Shown piece after piece: positions 29,801 through 38,300 of a DNA stretch of 64,000 nt (positions within the stretch are counted from its first letter, which is position 1; every line of letters begins with the position of its first letter). The DNA is taken from the IMG/VR virus record IMGVR_UViG_3300047476_001057, positions 62,001-126,000 of that record. One strand, 5' to 3'. The notes below the pieces were generated by a model that saw only the letters and a list, made by a program, of their open reading frames with translations, was not told the origin of the DNA and made no database searches. This stretch comes from a virus. The position numbers and the translations under genes are program-made.

Positions 29801-32350
29801 CCTGCAGAAAGAACATCTGCAGAAGAGTTTGGTTTCAAGCTTTCTGATAAGATGGGTATACAGTTATCTGATGCTGCTGCCCAGATCTACCTGCTTAACA
29901 AGTACATCCAGACCAGCAACCTTAACAATGACGTGTTTGCTTTGGGATCTATTCTGAATCTTTACAAGAAACTTAAGCCAAGCTGGAAGAGTGTAGACCG
30001 TACGTTGAAGAACTACGATTATTTCACTAGTGTGTTTGCCAATGAGAAGAGCCAGTTTGCCAACATACAAGAGATCCTTGAAAACTCTCCTGAGTTTAAG
30101 CCATTGATACAAGCGTTGAAAGAGCTATCTGAAAATGCAGAGACCATCCTTATAGAACGTCATCCTGTTATGAAAGCCATTGATGATACTATCAAAGGTG
30201 GACTTCAGGCGTTCAACCTGGATGAACAAGTAGAGCAAAGACTTACTGACCAGATAACTAAGTTCTTTATAATCAATAAGTTCAGAGAGGAAACTGAAGC
30301 AGAGCTTAAGGAAGAACTGGCTAAGCCAACTCCTAATCCTCTGACTATCCAGTCACTGAAGAGTGCTCTTGAAATGTTCAAGGCTGATTTCTGGAAGGGT
30401 GAACCTTCTAATGCAGATGTCACTTCTATAGAGCAGGACTTCCAATATCTAAAAGACAACCATGAGGGTAATCCTTTTGTGGACTATCTTAAAGAACGTA
30501 CACGCCAGGGTATGACTTTCGTTGAAGCCCTGAGCCGTATGAAGCTTGAGAAAGAATATGCAGAAAACATCAATGATGGTTTCTTGTTACTACAGAACTC
30601 AGCTGACAGCCGCAGTAAAATCATAGCCCGTAAGTTGTTCCACTATACACTTGTAAAGGACGGTCTTGGTTATGGTTCTAATACGTTCATCAGCTACATC
30701 AATCCTCAGGACCCTCAAACTTTTGAAAAGATATCCAAGTATCTCAACCAGCTGCAGGCAGGCTTGATTGAGTTTAATAAGAAGAACCGTGCTCTTATAC
30801 AAAAAGGTAAGACAGAAAGTTACTACAAGAAGTTCAATGATCTTCTTAATGATTTCTTTGGTAAGAAGACAGACCTCAATGTATACATCAGTTCTATTAT
30901 CAGCCGTATAGGACTTTATGCAGGTAACAATGACATCATGGTGAAGAGCCGTATGGCACTTATCAAAAGCAAGAAGAGCCGTTTTGCCGGTATAGATCCT
31001 GCTTTGATAGAAGAAGAGATGAAGTATCTGCTTCCTGAGACATACAAGCTCAAACCAAAAGAAGTATATACAGAGCTGGAAGACAACCCTGAGAACATAG
31101 AGTTCTGGTTGCCTACTTCTAAAGAAATGGGTGTGGGTAAGATTGTAATAGATACTGCACAGACCTATTCTAATATATCTAACATCATCCTGTCCCAAAT
31201 GAACATCCGCCAGGGTGCACAGTTTAATGGTGACCAGGGTCAGGTGCAGACTTATGTATTCCCGCTGTTTGTAAAGAACAACTTTGGCCAAGTGTTACGT
31301 CTTACAGAAATAGATGGTACACGTCTCAGTGAGAAAGTAATCAACAACCTGACATCAAAACTCCAGGGAAAATCATATAATGATACTGTATCCGGTGTGC
31401 GTGCTACATACGTAGTTGCAGAACAGGAAGGTACAGACAGTATTCTTAACCTTGGATTCAGTGAGCAGGAAGCTCGTGAGCTTTACAAGTTTGCACAGGA
31501 AGATAATGATAACGCATTCCTTGACATCAGCCTTACAGGCAAGTTTGAGCAGGTGCTTCAGAAACTACGTAACGTGTACAAGGTAGAGCCTAAGCGTCTT
31601 AACCTCTTAGCACGTATTGTTAGAAGTGAAGTGATGAACGGTGCTGCTATCACCTTTGAAAAGCAGAAGAACAACTTGTTCTATGTAGACTACACTGTTG
31701 ATACAAAAGACCGTGGTCCTGTACAACGTAAACTTTACTTCCGTCCGAGTGCTGCAGATCCTCTGAGCATCACTATAGAGATGAGAGAAAGAGAAGTAGT
31801 TACCGGTATAGAAACTCTGGTTAAGCTTGAAGATGACATGCGTGAGTTTCCAGCGGTAGAGATCGAGTTTGTAAAACGTGGTAAGCAATTCCGTGGACCT
31901 AAGGTTGCCAAGCCAGCTAACCCTACCACTAAAGAAATGGTAGATGAAGTGGTGAAAACTTACCAGGTTCCTCAGGGCAGAAAGCTTAAAACAAGACTAA
32001 CATTTACTACCTTTGCAGATACACAGTGGAACCTCCAGAAAGAGAACCTCAACCTGGAAAAACTGGTACAGATCTTCAACGATGTACACACTGTTCCATT
32101 GAACCAACCAGCTCCTGTACAGGAAGCTGCACCTGCTCCTTCTTCATTTACTATCCCAGCCGGTTTTGCACTGCGTCCTGGTGCTCCTGATGTAAAGACT
32201 TATGTATCCCAGATGCGTAAAGTGAGTGACAAGAGTGAGGCTGAGCTAATAGAGATGTACAAGAAGATTAACCTTGTTGCTGTCTCTACAGGGAACATAG
32301 ATGATGTAAGAAAGGACAAAGACTCCGGTGAGTGTATAGCAGAACTTTAA
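20837..32350 (+). CDS. Giant virion RNA polymerase with zincin-like domain
   Basis: A 3837-residue protein starting at ATG 20837 (CCCTATG context). The motif SGSDLDIDSL places the three aspartates of the DxDxD catalytic loop at 2485, 2487 and 2489, the signature of the single-chain two-barrel RNA polymerase of crAss-like phages that travels in the virion and transcribes early genes. Residues 960-964 are HEAFH with candidate ligand Glu1018/1019, a zincin-like metalloprotease domain upstream of the polymerase region. Low-complexity linkers near 835-880 and 3755-3770 separate blocks. The family is usually about 2000-2200 residues, so this protein appears to join the polymerase with extra N- and C-terminal parts. 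Codon use looks continuous and no frameshift is seen. Confidence 0.85.
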   Translation: MNKCSISIQTFADFTKQLLAQDAKYKNFAEVAKFIIKRPGQPDSVKMVALKGLAKIYDQLSKKDNTFSFSADDSKIIDVDLEKDNLETQFKNIAANYQVRPVSGPSIDAIRSDIKNLATLPVLQLQDAVTKIVKDIAALAKTNFRKSADEMVKSIGELYDRAINELAKNTGVSPIIRNSLTQLLNTEKNIATEAASDYIPLKNTIYGDTKLIVKKDGSVFEVLKDNNGKFIDINSQDGTTEVVFDRSAGDQLFNLRVDSSPFVGGNDGTQYIFSHNELRNGMNLRDRTGKVMTNQLLGLDNPLSALEVIASRTEVDRNQDRIRRIRTEIPNRTLETQEVASQQKALLAGSPVLTVFSPVDGAQIQFRIPGQQGAMILYGIDNYAIVYPDNRTVPVDFSESQKELILKLARKNTTNENGVNVTEPLTEEDFYNLKASYEKFKDFKKAVQEILDLNKDQAEVVLPQALVNTYISLARTGETIAVAPTADQQASLSTLLNKEGNPGQISFNVVEALDDENYSEPRRVTKPIMVAKQGGVWTFISDLKGNEMIAVERDGKTEYITFSDYMQNVLNVSPEITIPNFPSAFAWLYQKANGKFQPIALKYTPVETSADIARLAMGFGQLIKKMNDPQAEGPRELRNFNLNNFGFSPYNPTGATSFAGDFDSFKDPSGERSVSIQIHPMTMNWSQVPRDVRKALTIYIDVPVMNAFLQVVRKAAEMPAFKSQKLDLNTTAGRNALVKFIDEDPQLRKELMGAYEDINTHIYRKFQGIGEKLTKTSYNGEFDIPKIYTIMENEKSDLSGRWKLKVKDRQSGKDITNMDNYRSMTTEEVFSFGGIQAVFAGPNVSAVQTVNKPAPVTQNPANNTAADNVPGTTGGMQIDLDFEDGAFELAMDTELFQAYQAGQFQQELDWIKANLPKDITVEDLAEIMDDLKAEGRVLGYFRDRVIYLNEQLSGRGSGYHEAFHGVFRKLMDAATRERYLNLAKEKMGAVSKEQIQEFRQRRSLYHLSNAQVVDRMAEEYLADRFKSYKLEGRGAQEGWLKKLLNLIDSIIRFFNKNYKEIDSLFQRIDTGFYKNAQIVGEFKEGAFEMLPTRSTLVTGPNGKAVQRKNFLNKIEQAQLVNRLAELASFSVGKNFEEKFAAARKELIAELNIDNLVAQNPSEEAAIRARYESILQDKLYTLGVPVSMINETSNAAMDQNISLIQADPAQLAAYNKQQADALKSLKQQVNQKLNKISIANMYFDPEAMLSEEEFDEDDLGDETNYEDSFVNMNTLDGLSRQFRSFFGLISYIHTDDLGIKTTRMVDGATVFDTMMKILADTPVENMMTRMEETLEKMLESENMLAYERLNAVWDKMKKYFGLNEDNQPTRNTNLYNQFIDVFNVADLSTDVYYVNTRNDSSSLRVIDATIQNDINQYYEKLRRKYETSFMKKSVKEREEILRLAKSVIKTEVTTPTDLGSQSFNSLKARAKKVHKALSDMGIVLPLHTITYSLIAIDVKENKVELKPKSKALKQYILDQELINTGAYLDKDFFDKLVRYVDENTNIFDKTVDKDIAADGTLGLSDLEKNQLRLKKRGLGLINSVLKKTGRYVVKYDLDTVVSVFRNAEGKNVYRYVRYTPPLVISQSLRENGWQGTYTNFPVIARFLQDNPLTANKPENLLYLQNLELRTFGGARQTLKGVERDGVTAKTIDTAGYYLSYVLMSMNRKTTVNNNAAITTFSRMLTQNEASNTIYMVPNLYKRMVTSAGYVSEDKQNLVVKGFVDVIKQEYQRIQREWATRNDQNKEKFNNYNAVLNQDGSVNTEDPSLRAYNFNMLADFFEFNNPASRTANPQRADIRNQLIQSAKDGVKFDKLDLGALERELLNYAEEKFAAHLDILKSYKLVEEDQQTGGLTSRLIPDSYSVDGTSVSIETEDSNLESYLKDVYFNVFINNLQVSQFFDGDIAMGVKNFADYFKRQKMNVAAGPSMKSGSHNVAYVDEITFLINESELEEGQYDENDEMPEGFAGRAQKVKGFDGQSITTIEHRIEQYRKQGRLVDDVEGQKSVEEILKASRYRKLTEEEVEFLKDNKVVLGPKKTVTGALVYYHKQAEHILFRTDSSYMVVPDGMTRSQVEKRLAELYNQADIFRSKLRNADTYDVTADGGVEFIEDQLRDLYTQIHRYWEPLPHRVAHHNMLNSMETNDIDQLMDLTASKKATLLPVKVNERGITDLGKSKLSVPNIYKFDQVETSKVSTDISSTTQLQHLIDADINLDDKEVDSNLKDAVLQYRKLTGRLSEVSLDRLNNIIKDENGNVDVRAIIRSMRDGLESQGADSNTLKFFEIRDDQPVHNINLPLLKKMFTYYYFAFYSNNVFNKRQSGRKDYIITSWGYKLIEDRATGEIIKSDEIAKDPQKYNDNSKYKLRYPGVKYDAANDRYIVEVMVPRPYFKNQEEIDLFERKLSEFLSTRIPTEDKRSMIVAKVVDFIDGAYQNAIVIPQIIHILSGSDLDIDSLYSHTFATYEDFNGKQKVYGEANTPKEQFVEYLQSMMEDKTLAPLVKAELDKVYKEQVTDVPESLEDLAEDLNLPFYNYTKEQWIAALDELRKQRNDYYEQAQAIKERRKQTQEIYQRLKAENEQMVQEITDALKASLKAEGIDTTPDEFAELLWEQTSVMRERFREQGSLRESLEQMNYSIKVAYDIVTSANNKIRNSRNELERISRLMKVLATLNVLARKKMPVTVAQYTKEASKKGSLVPETLQNDLLQAKMDILGNPYTFKKLYIQERSDVSRFEKIAVAMKKTIKDVINKNNIFSPDGIIGSRDMVKSSGAGIGIAANINKFAAFASKKGLRLNAPVWSVNGKNYVDFTADSESRPISDIGNALGMQADAKSNPIPAVLNLNEVSLPITLVMIAQKLPLEMAITINSVPLVSKVIQRVMEEKREIRTIADLFNKRSLTSIAREEMSTAIEQLKEDGLQAELFEVDDEQNIIYDMAGNPKFKKDLMLEYEFDYTPAERTSAEEFGFKLSDKMGIQLSDAAAQIYLLNKYIQTSNLNNDVFALGSILNLYKKLKPSWKSVDRTLKNYDYFTSVFANEKSQFANIQEILENSPEFKPLIQALKELSENAETILIERHPVMKAIDDTIKGGLQAFNLDEQVEQRLTDQITKFFIINKFREETEAELKEELAKPTPNPLTIQSLKSALEMFKADFWKGEPSNADVTSIEQDFQYLKDNHEGNPFVDYLKERTRQGMTFVEALSRMKLEKEYAENINDGFLLLQNSADSRSKIIARKLFHYTLVKDGLGYGSNTFISYINPQDPQTFEKISKYLNQLQAGLIEFNKKNRALIQKGKTESYYKKFNDLLNDFFGKKTDLNVYISSIISRIGLYAGNNDIMVKSRMALIKSKKSRFAGIDPALIEEEMKYLLPETYKLKPKEVYTELEDNPENIEFWLPTSKEMGVGKIVIDTAQTYSNISNIILSQMNIRQGAQFNGDQGQVQTYVFPLFVKNNFGQVLRLTEIDGTRLSEKVINNLTSKLQGKSYNDTVSGVRATYVVAEQEGTDSILNLGFSEQEARELYKFAQEDNDNAFLDISLTGKFEQVLQKLRNVYKVEPKRLNLLARIVRSEVMNGAAITFEKQKNNLFYVDYTVDTKDRGPVQRKLYFRPSAADPLSITIEMREREVVTGIETLVKLEDDMREFPAVEIEFVKRGKQFRGPKVAKPANPTTKEMVDEVVKTYQVPQGRKLKTRLTFTTFADTQWNLQKENLNLEKLVQIFNDVHTVPLNQPAPVQEAAPAPSSFTIPAGFALRPGAPDVKTYVSQMRKVSDKSEAELIEMYKKINLVAVSTGNIDDVRKDKDSGECIAEL

Positions 32351-32374
32351 TACCTAACCCTACGAAACATACAT

Positions 32375-35300
32375 ATGGCCTGTCAAGTATTTAGAAATCC
32401 CAAGCGTGAAATCGTTAAGGTGGTTGCACCTAACGGACAACCTTCTAACTTATACAAGGACATCCTTGCCCGCCCTGAAATGCAGGGTAATAAAGAGGCC
32501 GCCTTGGATGCCTGGTTGGTTGCTTATACAGATGATTTTAAGAAAGTCCATGGTGACTGGGAAAAGAGTCCAAAGACTTTTAAAGGAGTGCTGGACAGCA
32601 ATGGTGAGCCAGTATATAACCTTGTATTACCTGGTGCTGTATATAATCTTTCTGATGTAGCAGAACAGTTTGCTTACCAGCAAGAAGAACTTGAGAGAAA
32701 CTTTAGATTCACTTCAGGCTTGACACTCATGAGCCGTGATAAAGCCCAAAGAATAGCAGACTGGGTAGCTAAGAATAACAAATACAACTCTGTCAAAGTA
32801 AGCATCCGTGGTGTAAATGATGGTTCTAAGATTATGTATGCCGTGGATATAGCTGAGAAACCTTTAAAAGAGATTTACAAACTTCAGTCCCAGCAAGCTA
32901 TTGAACTACAGAAAGCCAGGGTAAACCAGGTGATCAACCGTCTTGCAGTTAAGTTTCCAAAACTGGAGACCAGATGGATTAGACCTGAAGATTTGGATCA
33001 AAAAGATCATGCTATAGATGTATCTACTGTACGTGGTTTTGTACGTGACGGTGTAATTTATCTTGTAGAAGGAAGAGCTACTGAGTCAGTAGCTATAGAA
33101 GAATTACTACATCCTTTTATTGAGTCACTGTTTCAAGACAACCTTGCTCTTTTTACAGGACTGTTCAATAAGGGTAAGGAGCGTTACTCGGATCTGTGGA
33201 AAAAGATTCAGGGAGCCTATCTTGACAGCCGTGGTTTTACTGAGGCTGATCGTAAGAAAGAACTTGTCACTCGTGTATTACAGCAAGTATTGCAGGAAGA
33301 CATGAACAATCCTGAGAAATCTTTTCAGGAGCTGAAGTCTCTTTTACAAAGATTCTTTAACTGGCTCAGTGAACTCTTGCAGGAAGTATTTGATATCCGT
33401 ACAGACGGTAACATCATGATCCAGGCATACAACCTGCCTACCAAGATCAGCTACGAAGAGCTTTCTGAAATCATCAACACTAAGAACGTACAGCTTTCTA
33501 CAGCTGTTGCCAATGCTAACTCATACAACACAGACGGTGAAATGGACAACCAGGAACTAAACAGTTCCAAGGACCGTAAGCTTGCCCGTGTAGAGGAGCA
33601 GATGGACATAGTGCGTAAGGTGATTGGTGATCTTAAAAAAGCTAAGGGCACTGATGCTAAGATTGCCACACTTGAAAAGGTGTTGGTTAACTTAAACAAG
33701 TACCGTCAGATCATACAGAATGATGAATACACTGTGTCGGTTACTAACCTTACCGGTGGCGGTGAGATAGATAACCAGCAGGCTTATAATGACTTTAAAG
33801 AGTTTGGTACGTTCATCCACTTTGTACTTGAGAACGTTCAGAAGATGAGCGTTGAGTCAGGTAAGAAAGTAACAACCATTCTTACCCGTGAGATGTTTGA
33901 TATGCTAGCTGACAGCTATCCTGGTGAGTTTAACATCGTTAACCTGGACAGAAACCAGATGTACGAGATGAGCCAGGAGATGATCAGCTATCTTCAGTTC
34001 TATATTACCGGTGGCTACACCCTTCTTCCTGAGATATCAGTGGTAGGTAAGGATCGTAATGACCGTAATATAGTGGGACGTGTGGACATCATGGCAATAG
34101 CTCCTAACGGACAAGTAGAAATCGTGGATCTCAAGACTAAGAAGGTATATACTAATGCACAAACTGGTTTGATATTTAACAAGCCTTATCCTGTAGCTAC
34201 TACAGAACAAACAGATACTACTTTTTCTAATACAAGAAGATCAGTATATGACAGCTGGGATACCCAACTTGGTGTATATGAAAGACTTTATGCTCAGGAA
34301 GGTATTCCTGTAGGACGTAAGAGCGTGTTGGTATTAGTTTACCGTGGTGACATGGTTGACGTTACAGATGTAAACACACCTGGTCAGTTTCAGTTTGAAT
34401 ACTCAGGATATGAGTTTGTAAACTACAGCTCTGACCAGCGTCAGAACGGAACAGATCTTGAGAAGTTGAACTATGCTAACACAGAACGTAAAGTAAAGCG
34501 TGCTGTCCCTGTAGCAGGAGAAGTGTCAGAAGAAACCAAGACTTCTAAAGAGCCTATTATCTTCAACCTTAAGGATGAAGAGTACAATCGTCTCTTAACT
34601 AACCTGGAGTCAATAGCTGCAGAAGAGATCAAGAAGATAGAAAAGTCTTTGTCTCAGTTAGATGAGAACAATGAGAACGATAAGAAGCTAAGAGATTACT
34701 ACAAGACACGCCGTGAGTCTATCCGTAAGATTCAGGACAGCTTTAAGAAAGAAACCTGGGAACCTGCGTACAAGCTTACTGCCATCATGCAGTTTATGAG
34801 TGACAACACTGCTGCCATGAAACAAACTGCACAAGACATTGCTAACATCAAGGATCCTGTAGAAAAAGCCCGTAAGCTTGATGACCTTAAGAACAAGGCA
34901 GTAGCCTTTAACTATTTTCTTTCTGACATTCGTGAGTTGCTCATCAATCTTAATGACGAGCGTAATGATAAAGCCATCAACCTGCTTGATAACATCCAGG
35001 CTAATATTGACTACACTATAGGTGTATTTAATGAGCTTGGTTTTAACTACCTAGTAGATGTACTGAAGTCTTCCATGAGTCCTCAGACTTTAGAAAAGCT
35101 TAACGCAGAAAGAGCTGAGAGTATAGACCCACTGATCAACCATCTTAAAAAGAAACTTGAAAAGCTAAAGGACCAAAAAGAACAGGGTGGCAGTGGTAAC
35201 ACTATATCTTATTCTATTTGGCAGGGGCTTAGTAACATGGCTCGTACAATAGCTAAGGTACCTATTGACACCAAGAACGAGATAGAAGCTTTAGAGGTAC

Positions 35301-38300
35301 GTATTAAATCTTTAGAACTACGTAAGCAGGGAATAAATTTAGATGACAAGTCTGTACGTCAATATATACAAGGCATCCTGGATAAAAACTCTCTTTACTA
35401 TATAGGATCAGATAGTACTGTGCTTACTGATTTCATAGCTGCATCATCTAACGCAGACCTGGGTATTTCTGGTTTTGCTAACCACCTAAAGTTTATTGAG
35501 GTGAGAGCCAAGCAGCTCTACGTAAACTTTATGGAGAAGAACAAGTTCCAGACTCTGTATGATAAGTTCCGTAAAGGAAAGACAGACATTGACAAGATCA
35601 ATGCTCCTATATCAGAAGTCAGGGATGTTACTGAGTACAATGCAGAAGGACAGCCTATAGTAAAACGCTACCGTTCTTTTGTTGACCCGGTCACTGAAGA
35701 GTACAAGAACGTGTTCAAGAAGTACTATAATGATATGAGGATGCTGAACAAGCAGATCCGTGAAACTGGTGACATTGATCAGAAGAAAGACCTTGCCCGT
35801 CAAAAAGCTGCTTTAGTGCAGGCACATAAGACCTGGAGATTAGAAAACTCCCAGATGCCATACGTGGACGAGATCTACGAACTGGATAAATTCCTTCCTG
35901 AACAGTTCAAACAGAAACGTGATGAGCTCTATGAAGAGCGTGAAGCTATCCTTGCACAGGTAGGTCTTAATGAAGAAGAGAAACTTTCTGAAGAAGATTT
36001 AGAAAGTCTTGCTGAGATAGAGATCCAGCTGAGAAAACTGAAGCAGGAGACTATCGAGCAGAATGCTTCTTACCAGGAGTATATAGAGAAAATGGAAAAG
36101 TACTACAGCTACGAGCCTAACGTATTTTTCTTTGAACGTATCAAGAGCTCTAAGCAGATTGAGTATGCAGATGATCCTGTAGCATTTAAGAAGTGGATGG
36201 AGCTTAACACATACAAAACACCTAAGCAGGAGTACTATGATACCCTTGCTGATCTGTATGATACTTTGTACAACTTACTTCCTAATAACGAAGCTACACA
36301 GGAGCTCAGGGAAAAGCAGCGTACAATTCTCAGAGCGTATAAGCGTAATGGTTATGTTGATACACGTTTCCTTTCAGCTGAAGACATCAAACTCTATGAA
36401 GAGATAGAGCAGCAGCTTGCAGAGATCCGTGAAGGAAGTGGTAGTATTATGTCCGGTCTGAGCAGGGAAGAGAAAGATGCAGTGCGTGAGATCTTTGACG
36501 AGCTCAACTCTATGACTGCAACCTTTGTTAACCCTTACTATGACAGGGACTACTCTTCAAGGATTGAGGCTTTAGACCAGAAACTATTTATATATAACGA
36601 GGCTAAGCGTAAAAGTGAAGCTGCAAGTGGTGCAGAAAAAGCACAGCTGGAGCGTGAGACTATACAGGCGTTAGAGAACTTCTATGAAGAAGAAAAAGAG
36701 TTTGAAGCATGGTATAATATGAACCATGACAATGTCTATGAGTCTAAGCTTTTAGGTAAGCCTCTGAACCCTGCTCCCAAAGCATTCAACTTTGTAAGAC
36801 TTCCAAGTGATCCTAACATGATGGAGGTAAAGCCTTCACCTAAGTATAGCATCCGTAAGTTAAAAGAAGAAGCTTTCAATAAGAAGTACCAGGAAACCGT
36901 TGACGGATTCCCTATGCCAAGAGGTATGAAGTCTGTAGATGGTGTAGTTAAGATTGAGCAGACATCTAAATGGGTGAACCCACGCTATGAGCAGCTCACT
37001 AAAGAGACAGATAACTTTGACTTCTATACACAGTTTGTTGGTCAGTTTATCAAGATGCAGGACCAGACCTATGGTCGTAACCTGGGATACTTCTTCCCTG
37101 GTTTTGAAGAGACCAGCCTGCAGATCTATAAAGAGAAAGGCTTCACTGAAGGTTTCAAGAAGAACTTTGAGATCTTTAAGCAGAAGAACTTCTCTGCCAG
37201 CAGCATCTTTGACTACTCTATCAACGAGATAGCCAGTGGTAATGATACTATGGTGAGGATGAAGTTCAACCGTCCTATCAACCTCAATGAAGCAGAAGCT
37301 ACTGTAGATGGTATTGGTTCTGTTATCCGCTGGTATGAGGAAGCATTTATTAACCAGGCAGTGGGTGAGGCTCAGCCTTTGGTAAGCTCAACGCTTTCTT
37401 ATCTAAATAACCTTTACAAACAACTTGACCAGTCTAACATTGCTGATAAAGAAACCCGTAAGGCTAACCTAAAAAGAGTGATTGACTCTTACACCTTTGA
37501 GTATGAGAAGATCATTAAGGGTGAGACTAAGCTCAATGAAGGTAACATGGGTAAGATGGGTGACACCTTACTGAAAGGTATTGGTTTCACACGTCTTGGT
37601 TTTGACATAGCCAACCAGATAGGTAACTACTTCTCTGGTAATGTTCAGACATTCCTGGGCGGTCATAAAACCGGTCAGTACAATAATAAGAACCTGGCTA
37701 AAGCAAAACAGCAGTTCTATAGTCAGGATGGTCTTATGGCTTCTTTACTAAGAGATGCAAATAAGATGTCAGGCTTTACTTTTATGACCAAGATGTATCT
37801 CTACTTTAATCCTGCACAGGCTGATCTGAAGAATGCATACGATAAGACCCGTTCTACCGGTCAACGTATCGGACAGGGAGCTCTGGATCTTCAGCCTGCA
37901 TTCTGGATACAGGACAAAGGTGAGATAGAGATCTCTTCTACTATATGGCTTGCTATGATGGATAACCGCAGGGTTAAACTTGTAGCCGAGCGTAACCCGG
38001 ACGGCACTGTTAAGAGCTACCAGGTTAATCCTGATGGTTCTGTAAAGACTGTTCCTGCTTATGAAGCATACAGAACCAATGCAGAAGGTGAAGTTGTTAT
38101 ACGTGATGATGCAGACTGGACCAAGGATGACGAGAAGAGCCTTATGAGTGCTATCTTCTCTGAGATCCGCAGGACCCAGGGTAACTATGCATCAGCAGAC
38201 AAGACAAGAGCAGAGCGTGGTATCCTTGGAAGGTTCTTAGTATTCTACCGTAAGTACCTCTTACCGTTTGTTCTCAACCGTTTTGGTGCAAGAAGAGACA

